A stretch of DNA of 64,000 bases from Micromonospora musae (GCF_003626635.1 NZ_RAZT01000014.1:1-64000), one strand, 5' to 3'; positions 43,877 to 54,681 are shown, numbered from the stretch's first letter. The notes: a model not told the origin generated them from the letters alone. A program made the numbers and translations.

Positions 43877-43896
43877 ACCTACACAAATGTGGAGGT
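43877..43896. promoter_or_regulatory. SoxR/MerR-type operator
   Basis: ACCTACAC-AAAT-GTGGAGGT has 8-bp arms with one mismatch. It is centred between soxR and the FMN reductase gene, as expected for a MerR-family activator that binds a stretched promoter. Confidence 0.7.
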
Positions 43897-43905
43897 CAAG
43901 CTACG

Positions 43906-44373
43906 GTGGTCGGCGTGACGGATTCGGCTCCGACGAGCGCGCAGTTGTTGACCATCGGCGAGCTGTCCAGACGCAGCGGCGTGCCGCACACCGCCCTGCG
44001 GTTCTACGAACGGCAGGGGCTAATCCACAGTCGGCGGACCACCGGGAACCAGCGCCGTTACGACCGTGGCACGCTGCGCCGGATCGCGTTCATCCGGGCC
44101 TCGCAGCACACCGGCGTACCGCTGGCCGTCATCGGTGAGGTGCTCGCGCTGCTGCCGGCCGGCGCGTCACCGTCGAAGGAGTTCTGGGAGCGGGCATCGG
44201 AGTGCTGGAGCAAGGAGATCAACGCACGCATCGCCCGGTTGGAGCGGATGCGCGACCGCTTCACCCGGTGCATCGGCTGCGGCTGCCTGTCGTTCGACGA
44301 GTGCGCCCTGGTCAATCCGGGCGACGCGCTCGCCGAACTGGGCCCGGGGCCGCACCGTCTGCTCAGATCCTGA
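43906..44373 (+). CDS. soxR: Redox-sensing regulator SoxR
   Basis: The 155-residue MerR-family protein has the HTH LLTIGELSRRSGVPHTALRFYERQGLI. The [2Fe-2S] ligands Cys122-x2-Cys125-x-Cys127-x5-Cys133 (CIGCGCLSFDEC) are specific to SoxR. In actinobacteria SoxR answers redox-cycling natural products. GTG 43906 has GGAGG ten bases upstream; GTG 43915 is an alternative. Confidence 0.95.
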   Translation: MVGVTDSAPTSAQLLTIGELSRRSGVPHTALRFYERQGLIHSRRTTGNQRRYDRGTLRRIAFIRASQHTGVPLAVIGEVLALLPAGASPSKEFWERASECWSKEINARIARLERMRDRFTRCIGCGCLSFDECALVNPGDALAELGPGPHRLLRS

Positions 44374-44444
44374 ATCCCGTGGCCGGCGGCGCGGGCCAGG
44401 CCGGCGACTGCGACTCCGGAGGTGACGGGAGTCACATCCGTAGA

Positions 44445-44465
44445 GTTGAGCGGAATAGGCTCAAG
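44445..44465. promoter_or_regulatory. HAIR site (HspR operator) before clpB
   Basis: TTGAGC-N7-GCTCAA with G on both flanks. The symmetry and spacing match HAIR with the C/G variant at the inner position. Confidence 0.8.
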
Positions 44466-44509
44466 TCTGGTTGTGTCCTTCCTAGCGGACCTGTCGATCC
44501 GGGGGAGTC

Positions 44510-47101
<2,592 letters not shown>

Positions 47102-47134
47102 CCCCCACCCCCCACCCCCACCCCTAGCCCTCGT

Positions 47135-47188
47135 GATCAAGAGGTTTGCGTCGCGGAACCGTCTTCCGTTGACGCAAACCTCTTGATC
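47135..47188. repeat. Dispersed inverted repeat, copy 2 (18-bp perfect arms)
   Basis: GATCAAGAGGTTTGCGTC (47135-47152) pairs perfectly with 47171-47188 around an 18-nt loop. Flanking CCCCACCCC and GGGGTGGG tracts extend the pairing outward. It follows clpB and may act as its terminator. Related to the repeat at 39953. Confidence 0.85.
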
Positions 47189-47227
47189 GACAGGGTGGGG
47201 TGGGTGGGGGCGGGGAAAGTAGGGGGC

Positions 47228-47608
47228 ATGTTCGGGATCGGGAAGAAGCGCGACCGTGAGATCGCGGACGCGGTCGAGGAGTTGGCGCGGGCGGACACGC
47301 TCGCCTTCGGCGGGGTCGGCTTCGCCGGAACGCTGCTGCCGGTGACCGAGGCGTACGGCACCGTCGAGGCCGTCCTCGCCGAGCAGCCCGAAGTCGTACG
47401 CGAGCAGCTCGATCGGCTGCTCACGCACGGCTCGCCGGCCGGTCGGGCGTACGCGGCGACGCTGCTGGAACAGGTCGATCCGGCGGCCGCGCGGGCGGCA
47501 TGGACGGTGATGCGCGGCGACCCGGGCGAGTTCACCACGTACAGCGGCTGCCTCATGGGCCGTTCGTCGTTGGGCGAGTACGCCGCGGGCCGCCTCACCG
47601 AGGCGTGA
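47228..47608 (+). CDS. Hypothetical protein, 126 aa
   Basis: MFGIGKKRDREIADAVEELA starts a soluble Ala/Leu/Glu-rich protein with helical-repeat character (VEAVLAEQPEVVREQLDRLLTHGSPAGRAYAATLLEQVDP) and a small C-terminal GCLMGRSSLGEYA motif. GGGGG precedes ATG 47228. It stands alone between clpB and the DUF4178 operon. No family recognised. Confidence 0.65.
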   Translation: MFGIGKKRDREIADAVEELARADTLAFGGVGFAGTLLPVTEAYGTVEAVLAEQPEVVREQLDRLLTHGSPAGRAYAATLLEQVDPAAARAAWTVMRGDPGEFTTYSGCLMGRSSLGEYAAGRLTEA

Positions 47609-47660
47609 ATTCACGCTCGGGTGACTGAGTGCTCACTCGAACTGCGCCGACCTCACTCAG
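47603..47660. promoter_or_regulatory. Palindrome cluster before the DUF4178-speE operon
   Basis: GCGTGAATTCACGC (47603-47616) and GAGTG-CT-CACTC (47627-47638) are perfect palindromes. A further CACTCAG (47654-47660) repeats the second half-site and complements CTGAGTG (47625-47631). They sit 50-105 bp before the operon start and look like regulator-binding sites. Confidence 0.5.
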
Positions 47661-47708
47661 GTGCGCGGGCTTGTTACCGTTCGCGCCGATGTACCGGGGA
47701 GGGTGCTG

Positions 47709-48344
47709 GTGAACGGGTCCGTGGCGTGGCTGGTGACGGCGGTGGGCTGCCTGGTCGGGGCGGCCGGGGTGGCGTTCGCCGTCGTGGCGCTGCGCCGGTC
47801 CCGGCAGCGACCGCCGGAGGCGGCGCCGACCGATCCACTTCGGGACCACGACGCCGACGCGCTGCGTGGTGACCCGCGCCGGCTGCGCCCCGGTGACCTC
47901 GTCGAGATCCGCCAGGTGTCCTACCTGGTGCGCGGCACGGTCCGGCTGGTCGAGGGTGGCTGGAGCTGGGTCGAGCACCTGCTCGACGACGCGCAGGGCG
48001 TACGGCGTTGGCTCTCCGTCGAGGAGGATCCGGAGCTGGAACTGGTGCTCTGGAACGCCGAGCCCGGCGCCACCGTGACGCCCGGCGCGCCGACCATCGA
48101 CTTCGCCGGCCGGACCTACAGCTGGAAGGAGTCCGGTCAGGCCAGGTTCACGGCTACCGGCACCACCGGCCTCGACCCGGCCGGCACGATGCGGTACCAC
48201 GACTACCAGGCGACCGGCGGGGCACGGCTCTCCTTCGAGGCGTACGGAGAGGCGGGCTGGGAGGTGGCGCGCGGCGAGCTTCTGCACCGCGCCGAAGTGA
48301 TGATCTATCCGCAGGCAGGCGAGGACCGGACCGGGGAGCAGTGA
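47709..48344 (+). CDS. DUF4178-domain membrane-anchored protein
   Basis: The 211-residue protein has an N-terminal TM (VAWLVTAVGCLVGAAGVAFAVVAL) and then a DUF4178 beta-rich domain (RPGDLVEIRQVSYLVRGTVRLVEGGWSWVEHLLDD...LSVEEDPELELVLW). GTG 47709 has GGGGAGGG five bases upstream; GTG 47703 is in frame. It is first in a six-gene operon ending in speE. DUF4178 proteins (YjfK-like) recur near DUF350 and polyamine-type genes; the molecular role is unknown. Confidence 0.85.
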   Translation: MNGSVAWLVTAVGCLVGAAGVAFAVVALRRSRQRPPEAAPTDPLRDHDADALRGDPRRLRPGDLVEIRQVSYLVRGTVRLVEGGWSWVEHLLDDAQGVRRWLSVEEDPELELVLWNAEPGATVTPGAPTIDFAGRTYSWKESGQARFTATGTTGLDPAGTMRYHDYQATGGARLSFEAYGEAGWEVARGELLHRAEVMIYPQAGEDRTGEQ

Positions 48345-48851
48345 GTGCTGGTCACTCTGGACGCCCCGTACGTCGACACCAGCGCGGCCGACCTTAGCCT
48401 GGCCCGCGACGACGCTGAGCGACCCGCGCTGCACGTGCTCGACCTCGATCTGCCCGGAGCGATCCGGCTCGAGCTGCGGCTGCTCGGCGCCTCGCACCAG
48501 GTGGTGCTGCGCGCGGGCGACGTCGTGCTGACCGAGACCGTGGCCTGCCTGCCCGGACGACCCCCGGAGCTGCCGGCGACGGTGCTCGACGAGGCGGCCG
48601 GTTACCGGTTCGCCGCGACGGTGCTCCGCCCGCCCGCCGCTGGTCTTCGTGATCGGGTCGCCGCACTCCGCGCGGAGCTGGCCGACGACGCGTTCGCCCT
48701 GGTCGGTGTCTTCCCCGGTGACGCGGACGCGGTGACCGCCCTCGCGGTCCGGCCCGAGCCGGGCGGCGGCGCGGTGGCCTGGCGGACCTGGCACGCCTAC
48801 CCGCAGACAAACGAACTGGTCCTGACCGAGACGGTGGTGACGCTGCGATGA
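48345..48851 (+). CDS. DUF2617-family protein
   Basis: The 168-residue soluble protein has IRLELRLLGASHQVVLRAGDVVLTETVACLPG, FALVGVFPGDADAVTALAVRP and AWRTWHAYPQTNELVLTET, the characteristic DUF2617 blocks. The GTG start is immediately after the DUF4178 stop with no gap, and its own stop overlaps the next start (ATGA). Function unknown. Confidence 0.85.
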   Translation: MLVTLDAPYVDTSAADLSLARDDAERPALHVLDLDLPGAIRLELRLLGASHQVVLRAGDVVLTETVACLPGRPPELPATVLDEAAGYRFAATVLRPPAAGLRDRVAALRAELADDAFALVGVFPGDADAVTALAVRPEPGGGAVAWRTWHAYPQTNELVLTETVVTLR

Positions 48852-49273
48852 CGTACCGGCGCTGGTTCGTGGTTGGCCTGGCCTTCGCGGTCATCGGGGC
48901 ACTGGTCGCCGCCTTCGCCATCTTCTACGGCAGCTTCTCCCCACGCGGCTACGTGGAGGACCACTACGGCCGCGACGCCGGCCGGGACATCGGCCGGGAG
49001 GCGGTCGCCTACACCTCGGCCGGTACGCCCAGCCGGGTGGCGAAGGAGATCACCGACGCCTGGCAGCCGGCCGACCAGTACGTCGACGGCAGCGGGGTCT
49101 ACCTGCGCTACGACGACGACTCGGTGGTGATCCTGCCGATCGCCACCGGCTCGGTGATCCTGCTGGAACCTCTCCGGACCGCGTATCCGCGCTACCACTC
49201 CACGGTCGGCTCGTACTGGGGCTGGGGGCGTGGCAGCACCGTCCGGGGTGGCGGCCCCGGCGCCGGCAAGTAG
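48848..49273 (+). CDS. DUF4247-family membrane protein
   Basis: The 141-residue protein has one N-terminal TM (WFVVGLAFAVIGALVAAFAIF), then PRGYVEDHYGR, PSRVAKEITDAWQPADQYVDGSGVYLRYDDDSVVILP and a Gly-rich RGGGPGAGK end, typical of DUF4247. The soluble part faces outward. Coupled to DUF2617 by a four-base overlap. Confidence 0.85.
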   Translation: MTYRRWFVVGLAFAVIGALVAAFAIFYGSFSPRGYVEDHYGRDAGRDIGREAVAYTSAGTPSRVAKEITDAWQPADQYVDGSGVYLRYDDDSVVILPIATGSVILLEPLRTAYPRYHSTVGSYWGWGRGSTVRGGGPGAGK

Positions 49274-49309
49274 CGGTGAACCCGAACCCCCCTCACCCCT
49301 GGAGCGCCC

Positions 49310-49732
49310 GTGCAGACCCTCGTCACCGACCTCCTGGTCACCCTCGCCTACGGGATGATCGGCGTGCTGTTGATGGGCATCGGCTACGTCCTGGTCGACC
49401 TGGCGACCCCCGGCCGGCTCAAGGAGCTGATCTGGACCGATCGCAACCGCAACGCCGCGGTGCTGCTCGCCTCGAATCTGGCCGCCGTCGGCGTGATCGT
49501 GGTCGCCGCGATCGCCGCCAGCGAGGACGACTTCGTGCTCGGGATCGTCGGCGCGACCGCGTACGGGATCCTCGGGCTGGTCATCATGGCGGCCGCGTTC
49601 CTCCTGCTCGACGCCCTCACCCCGGGACGACTGGGGCAGATCCTGGTCGACCCGGAGCCGCACCCGGCGGTCTGGGTCTCGGCCGTCGTGCACCTGGCCA
49701 CGGGCGCGATCATCGCTGCCGCGATCAGCTGA
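49310..49732 (+). CDS. DUF350-family membrane protein (YjfL-like)
   Basis: The 140-residue protein has four TM helices arranged as two DUF350 repeats: LVTLAYGMIGVLLMGIGYVLVDLATPGRL and ATAYGILGLVIMAAAFLLLDALTPGRL each end with D-x-LTPG. GGAG precedes GTG 49310. Its stop shares a base with the next start (TGATG). Confidence 0.88.
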   Translation: MQTLVTDLLVTLAYGMIGVLLMGIGYVLVDLATPGRLKELIWTDRNRNAAVLLASNLAAVGVIVVAAIAASEDDFVLGIVGATAYGILGLVIMAAAFLLLDALTPGRLGQILVDPEPHPAVWVSAVVHLATGAIIAAAIS

Positions 49733-50511
49733 TGGCGGGCGGTCGACCGGCACGGCAGGCCACGGGCGGACCGGCGAGACGAATCGGGTGGAAGATCGCC
49801 GCGGGCCTCGGTGGCGTGGTCGTGCTGGTGGGCATCTGCGTCGCCGGCGCGCTGAGCGGGGACGACGGTCTCGCCGTCGCCCCGCCGACCAGCACTGAGC
49901 GGGCCGACACCGTGCCGATCCTTCAGCAGGCGACCGCCGTGCAGGGGATCTGCTACGGCTGGACGCTTCAGGCCGCCGCCGAGGTGGTCAGTGCCGGTTC
50001 CAACCTGGGCGAAGGGGTGGGCGTCGAGGGCGACCCTCGGTGTCCGAGCTGGGTGCGGGTCGTCGCGGACGTCACCTACGTCTCGGAGAGCAGTGAGTCG
50101 AACGACTACGCGTACGTGACGGTCGAGGGCTCCGCCGACCTGGATCCGAGCGGCCTGCTCGCCGTCGGTTCCGGGCTGGAGCGGTTCGGGCTCACCGAGG
50201 ACGCGTTCCTCGACGACCCCGGCTGGGCGGTGACCCGGGCCGCCGTCAGCCTGCCGCTGCTGCTCGCCGAGGCCGGCGGGGTGTCTCCGGTGCCGGTCAC
50301 CACGGCCACCTCGGCCGGTCCGCCACCGCCGCTGCCGGCCGCCGGTAATGACCTGTGGCGGGACCGGTGGGGCTACCTGCTCGCCGCAGCCGGGATGCTG
50401 CTGGTCACCGTGCTGCTGGTCACCGTCGGGCTGGTGCAGCGGCGTCGGGAACGAGCCGGGGTGGCGCCCAGGACGGGCGCGGCGTCCGGACGTACGCCGG
50501 GGGTTCGGTGA
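49732..50511 (+). CDS. Two-TM protein of the speE operon, 259 aa
   Basis: There is an N-terminal TM (IAAGLGGVVVLVGICVAGAL). An extracytoplasmic domain of ~150 residues follows (TAVQGICYGWTLQAAAEVV, CPSWVRVVADVTYVSESSESNDYAYVTVEGS), with two Cys that may form a disulfide. A second TM (WGYLLAAAGMLLVTVLLVTVGLV) and a basic tail end the protein. Overlaps both neighbours. I do not recognise the domain. Confidence 0.75.
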   Translation: MAGGRPARQATGGPARRIGWKIAAGLGGVVVLVGICVAGALSGDDGLAVAPPTSTERADTVPILQQATAVQGICYGWTLQAAAEVVSAGSNLGEGVGVEGDPRCPSWVRVVADVTYVSESSESNDYAYVTVEGSADLDPSGLLAVGSGLERFGLTEDAFLDDPGWAVTRAAVSLPLLLAEAGGVSPVPVTTATSAGPPPPLPAAGNDLWRDRWGYLLAAAGMLLVTVLLVTVGLVQRRRERAGVAPRTGAASGRTPGVR

Positions 50512-52076
50512 CCACCGGCGCGCCGGAGCCTCCCCGGCGGCGGGTGGCTCGGGTGGCGGTGCTCGCCGCGGTCTTCGTCTGCGCCGCCTGCGGCCTGGTG
50601 TACGAGCTGGCCCTGGTGGCCCTCGGCAGCTACCTCATCGGGGACAGCGTCGGCCAGGCGTCGATCGTGCTCGGCGTGATGGTCTTCGCGATGGGGGTCG
50701 GCGCGCTCGCCGCCAAGCCGCTGCAATCCCGGGCCGCCGCGACGTTCGCCGCGATCGAACTGGCCCTCGCGCTGCTCGGCGGCCTCTCCGTGCTCGGCCT
50801 GTACGCGGCGTTCGCCTGGCTGGACCTCTACGGCCCGGCGCTCGTCGGCACCGCGTTCCTGCTCGGCCTCCTGATCGGCGCGGAGATCCCCCTGCTCATG
50901 GTGCTGCTGCAGCGGATCAGGAGACAGGCGGCGGGCAGCGCGGTGGCCGACCTCTTCGCCGCCGACTACGTCGGCGCGCTGCTCGGCGGTCTCGCCTTCC
51001 CGTTCCTGCTGCTGCCGGTCTTCGGTCAGCTCAAGGGAGCGATCGTCGTCGGCGCGGTCAACGCGCTGGCCGGGCTCGCCCTGGTCGGCACGGTCTTCCG
51101 CAAGGAGCTGGGATTCCGGTCTCGGGTCGCGCTCGGCGCGGGCGCCCTGACGGTCGCCCTCTGTCTCGGGTACGCCTGGGTGACCGCGCACGACTTCGAG
51201 GTGACCGCCCGCCAGCAGCTCTACCGCGATCCGGTGGTGCACGCCGAGCGCAGCCGCTACCAGGAGATCGTGCTGACCCGCTCGGTACGCGAGGTCGGCC
51301 ACGCCGGGACCGATCTGCGGCTCTACCTCAACGGTGACCTCCAGTTCAGCTCGGTGGACGAGTACCGCTACCACGAGGCGCTCGTGCATCCGGTGCTGAA
51401 CGGCCCGCGCGCCGAGGTGCTGGTGCTCGGCGCGGGCGACGGCCTCGCTGTACGGGAGCTGCTCCGCTATCCCGACATCCGTCACATCACGGTCGTCGAT
51501 CTGGATCCGGCTGTGGTGGCGCTGGCGCGTGCCGAGCCGCAGCTGCGCCGGCTCAACGCGGACGCGTTCGACGATCCGCGGGTCCAGGTGGTGAACGGGG
51601 ACGCCTTCGGATGGCTGCGCGGCAATCCGCGCCGGTTCGACGCCGTGGTCGCGGACCTGCCCGACCCGGACGAGACCGCCACCGCGAAGCTCTACACGGT
51701 CGAGTTCTACGCCCTGATCCGGGCCGTGCTCGCCGAGCACGGCAGGCTGGTCGTGCAGGCCGGATCCCCGTACTTCGCGCCCCGGTCCTACTGGTCGATC
51801 GAGGCGTCCGTGCGGGAGGCCGGCTTCGCCACCGTGCCGTACCACGTGGACGTGCCGTCCTTCGGCGACTGGGGCTTCGTGCTCGCCGCCCCGGCCGCCG
51901 TCGCGCCCGCGCTGGCGCTGCCGCCCGACGGGCCGGAGCTGCGTTTCCTGAGCCCGGCGACGCTGGCCGCGGCGGCCACCTTCCCCGCCGACCGGGATCG
52001 CGTCGTGGTGCCCGCGTCGACCCTGCTGCGACCCCGGGTCCTCGAGTACGCCCGGATGGAGTGGCGTGGCTACTGA
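50508..52076 (+). CDS. speE: Membrane-fused spermidine synthase (polyamine aminopropyltransferase)
   Basis: The 522-residue protein has seven or so N-terminal TM helices (residues ~15-215) and then a spermidine synthase domain. The domain includes YQEIVLTR, LYLNGDLQFSSVDEYRYHEALVHPVL, VLVLGAGDGLAVRELLRYP, VVDLDPAVVALAR and VVADLPDPDETATAKLYTVEFY, which are the decarboxy-SAM-binding motifs. The usual Asp-x-x-Asp is D-L-P-D here. It overlaps the previous gene by four bases. No SAM decarboxylase gene is nearby, so the donor and product are open. Confidence 0.9.
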   Translation: MTTGAPEPPRRRVARVAVLAAVFVCAACGLVYELALVALGSYLIGDSVGQASIVLGVMVFAMGVGALAAKPLQSRAAATFAAIELALALLGGLSVLGLYAAFAWLDLYGPALVGTAFLLGLLIGAEIPLLMVLLQRIRRQAAGSAVADLFAADYVGALLGGLAFPFLLLPVFGQLKGAIVVGAVNALAGLALVGTVFRKELGFRSRVALGAGALTVALCLGYAWVTAHDFEVTARQQLYRDPVVHAERSRYQEIVLTRSVREVGHAGTDLRLYLNGDLQFSSVDEYRYHEALVHPVLNGPRAEVLVLGAGDGLAVRELLRYPDIRHITVVDLDPAVVALARAEPQLRRLNADAFDDPRVQVVNGDAFGWLRGNPRRFDAVVADLPDPDETATAKLYTVEFYALIRAVLAEHGRLVVQAGSPYFAPRSYWSIEASVREAGFATVPYHVDVPSFGDWGFVLAAPAAVAPALALPPDGPELRFLSPATLAAAATFPADRDRVVVPASTLLRPRVLEYARMEWRGY

Positions 52077-52181
52077 GCCTGGCCGCCTGGGCATCACGTC
52101 GGACGCCGCGCGGTGGCGTCGCGGCCTGCCGCGCTGGCCGATTGCCGATACGGTGTGGACCCGACCTAGGGAAGGAGCATC

Positions 52182-52982
52182 GTGGTCGATTCCCCCAGCA
52201 CGCCGGCCCGGTCACGGCCGGGCGTAGTGACGATTTCCAGCTATCTGCTGATCCTCTTCGCCGTTCTTCAGCTCGTCGGCCTCATCATCACGCTGTCCAC
52301 CATCGGCACCATCCGGGACGTGCTGCGCGACGCGTACGCCAGCACGGATCCCGAGGCCGCCGACGCCGTCGGTGGCATCACCTACGCGATCGGCATCGGT
52401 GGCGCGATCTTCGCGCTGCTCATCGCGGTCGGCCTGGTGGTGCTGGCGCTGCTCAACAACCGTGGCAAGAACGGTTCCCGGATCACGACCTGGGTCCTCG
52501 GCGGCATCATGATCTGCTGCAGCGGCGGCAACCTGGTCAGCGGCGCCGCAGGTGGCTTCACCGGTGGTGCCACCGGTGGCACCAGCGCCAACGCGCCGAG
52601 CGCGGACGAGGTCCAGCGTCAGCTCGACGCGGCGCTGCCCGGCTGGTTCACTCCGCTCAGCACCGCCCTCTCGTTGATCGGGGTGCTCGCGCTGCTCGCC
52701 GCGCTGATCCTGCTCGCGCTTCCGAAGGCGAACGAGTTCTTCCGCAAGCCGCAGCCCGCCTGGGAGCCGCCGGTGCCCGGCGCCGCCTACCCGGGCTACC
52801 CGCAGGTTCCGGGCCAGCCCGGCTACCCGTCCTCCGGCGACCCCGGCTACCCGTCGACGCCCGGCTATCCGGCTACTCCGGGTCAGCCGCCGGCCGGTCA
52901 GCCCCCGGTCCCGGGTCAGCCCGGCGACCAGGCGCCTCCGTCGGACCGGCCCGGCACGACCCCGCCGCCGCCGATGAGTTGA
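52182..52982 (+). CDS. Membrane protein with Pro/Gly/Tyr-rich tail, 266 aa
   Basis: Four TM helices (SYLLILFAVLQLVGLIITL; GIGGAIFALLIAVGLVVLALL; TTWVLGGIMICCSGGNLV; TALSLIGVLALLAALILLAL) precede a ~80-residue cytoplasmic tail of YPGYPxxPGQPG-type repeats. AAGGAG precedes GTG 52182. It is a paralogue of the 53054 protein. A scaffold-like role is possible but not shown. Confidence 0.7.
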   Translation: MVDSPSTPARSRPGVVTISSYLLILFAVLQLVGLIITLSTIGTIRDVLRDAYASTDPEAADAVGGITYAIGIGGAIFALLIAVGLVVLALLNNRGKNGSRITTWVLGGIMICCSGGNLVSGAAGGFTGGATGGTSANAPSADEVQRQLDAALPGWFTPLSTALSLIGVLALLAALILLALPKANEFFRKPQPAWEPPVPGAAYPGYPQVPGQPGYPSSGDPGYPSTPGYPATPGQPPAGQPPVPGQPGDQAPPSDRPGTTPPPPMS

Positions 52983-53003
52983 CGGCCCGAGAAGACCGAC
53001 GAT

Positions 53004-53053
53004 GACGGGTCCCTCCGATAGGTTGCAGTCGACGCCTATCGGAGGGACCCGTC
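53004..53053 (+). promoter_or_regulatory. Perfect 19-bp hairpin burying the ribosome site of 53054
   Basis: GACGGGTCCCTCCGATAGG (53004-53022) pairs without mismatch with 53035-53053, leaving a 12-nt loop. The right arm contains GGAGG (53041-53045), eight bases before the GTG at 53054, and the arm ends at the base before that codon. It could end upstream transcription, but there is no T-tract. In an RNA it would mask initiation. Confidence 0.75.
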
Positions 53054-53722
53054 GTGTCGTACCCGCATCCGGTTCCGGCCCGCCGTCCCACGACGGTCAG
53101 GTTGGCGATGGCGGCACTGCTGCTGATGGCGGTCGTCGCCATCGGGTACGCCGTGGCCGGGCTGCTGGTGGTCGGCGGCACCGTGGACCGGTTCCGCGCC
53201 GCCGCGACCGGCACCGCCGCCTCCGCCGATCAGGTCGGCGGTACGGTCGCGCTGCTGCACACCACCGCCGTGGTCTCCGCGGTGGTCAGCCTGCTGGTCG
53301 GAGTGCTCCTCGCCGGTCTCGCGCTCGGTCTGGGCAGCGGGCGAGCCGGTGCCCGGGTGGCGGTCTGGGTCGTCTGCGGGCTCGGAGTCCTCGGTGGTTG
53401 TTGCGGCCTGGCGCTGCTGGTCGGCCAGCGGTCGGTGCCGCTGCAGCCGGGCGCCGACGATCCGGCGTCCACCGAACTCCTCGGCCTGATCGCCGATGCT
53501 TATCCGGGATGGTGGATCCCACTGGGCGGGGGGCTTTCGGTCGGCCAAACACTCGGTTACCTTGTGGTAGCCGCGCTGCTGGCGCTGCCGGCGGCGAACG
53601 CATGGTTCCACCGTCGACCCGCGCCGGTCGCACACCCCGGGTTCCCCACCCGACCCGTACCGCACCCGCAGCAATCGCTACCGATCATGCCGCCGCACCC
53701 GCCAGTTGAGGACCGCCAGTGA
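53054..53722 (+). CDS. Paralogous membrane protein, 222 aa
   Basis: Four TM helices (LAMAALLLMAVVAIGYAVAGLLV; TAVVSAVVSLLVGVLLAGLALGL; AVWVVCGLGVLGGCCGLALLV; TLGYLVVAALLALPAAN) and a short Pro/His tail. Shared features with 52182 are the CC pair in TM3, a DAxPGW before TM4, and ALPxAN after it. Translation starts at GTG 53054 just outside a strong hairpin. Its stop overlaps the next gene (GTGA). Confidence 0.75.
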   Translation: MSYPHPVPARRPTTVRLAMAALLLMAVVAIGYAVAGLLVVGGTVDRFRAAATGTAASADQVGGTVALLHTTAVVSAVVSLLVGVLLAGLALGLGSGRAGARVAVWVVCGLGVLGGCCGLALLVGQRSVPLQPGADDPASTELLGLIADAYPGWWIPLGGGLSVGQTLGYLVVAALLALPAANAWFHRRPAPVAHPGFPTRPVPHPQQSLPIMPPHPPVEDRQ

Positions 53723-54528
53723 CGCTGCACTCCGCGCCCACCGAGCAGCGGGCCCTGGTCACCGGTGCGACCGCCGGGATCGGCGCGGCGTTCGCCCGTC
53801 GGCTGGCCGCCGACGGATGGCACCTGGTGCTGGTCGCCCGCGACGCCGATCGGCTGGCCGAGGTCGCCGCCGAGGCGAGGGAGCACCACGGGCGCGAGGT
53901 GGAGATCATCTCGACCGACCTGTCCACGGACGACGGTTGTGCCGTGGTGGAGGGCCGGCTGGCCGGCGGGACCCCGATCGACCTGCTGGTCAACAACGCC
54001 GGGATCAGCCTCAACAAGCCGTTCCTGCGTTCGTCGGCCGAGGCCGAGGCCCGCTTGCTGCGGCTCAACGTGCACGCGGTGATGCGCCTGACCCTCGCCG
54101 CACTGAGAACAATGACCGAGCGGCGACGTGGGGCAGTGATAAATGTCTCTTCCGTTGCGGGTTTCGGTGCCGTCATGCCCGGCTCGACCTACTCGGCCAG
54201 CAAGGCATGGGTGACCAACTTCAGCGAGTCGGTCGGGCAGTCCACCCGGTCGTTCGGCGTACGGGTGATGGCGCTCTGCCCCGGCTACACGCGGACGGAG
54301 TTCCACGAGCGGGCGGGCATCAACATGTCGAAGACGCCCGAGTGGATGTGGCTGCGGGCCGACGACGTGGTCGACGAAGCCTTGCGTGACCTGCGAAAAG
54401 GTAAGCCGGTAAGCGTTCCGGCGTGGAGGTACAAGTTCGCCGTCGCCGGTCTGCGCCACGCGCCGCGGCGGTTGCTGCACGCGGTCGCACGCGACACCCG
54501 GGGCCGGATCGGCCGCGAGGAACGCTGA
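53719..54528 (+). CDS. Short-chain dehydrogenase/reductase
   Basis: The 269-residue classical SDR has TGATAGIG (15-22), NNAG (92-95), catalytic Ser in INVSS and YSASK (Tyr158, Lys162). The cofactor is likely NADP(H), from Arg41 after the second strand. Substrate unknown. The GTG start overlaps the stop of the membrane protein gene by four bases, so its expression depends on the same transcript as the hairpin-controlled gene. Confidence 0.92.
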   Translation: MTLHSAPTEQRALVTGATAGIGAAFARRLAADGWHLVLVARDADRLAEVAAEAREHHGREVEIISTDLSTDDGCAVVEGRLAGGTPIDLLVNNAGISLNKPFLRSSAEAEARLLRLNVHAVMRLTLAALRTMTERRRGAVINVSSVAGFGAVMPGSTYSASKAWVTNFSESVGQSTRSFGVRVMALCPGYTRTEFHERAGINMSKTPEWMWLRADDVVDEALRDLRKGKPVSVPAWRYKFAVAGLRHAPRRLLHAVARDTRGRIGREER

Positions 54529-54681
54529 CCCCTCGCGAGGCGCCGGCACCGTCCGGCCTCCGTTGGGCCAGTGGCGATCGGGTCGGGTCTGATCGCGCAG
54601 AGTAGTCGTACATCGCCATGCATCGGTCGCCCGAGCGATGGATACCGGTGGACCCCGCACGCGGCTCACAGACTTGAGCAG

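Noticed and set aside
50373..52097. 574-codon frame antisense to speE
   Set aside because: Shadow of the spermidine synthase gene.
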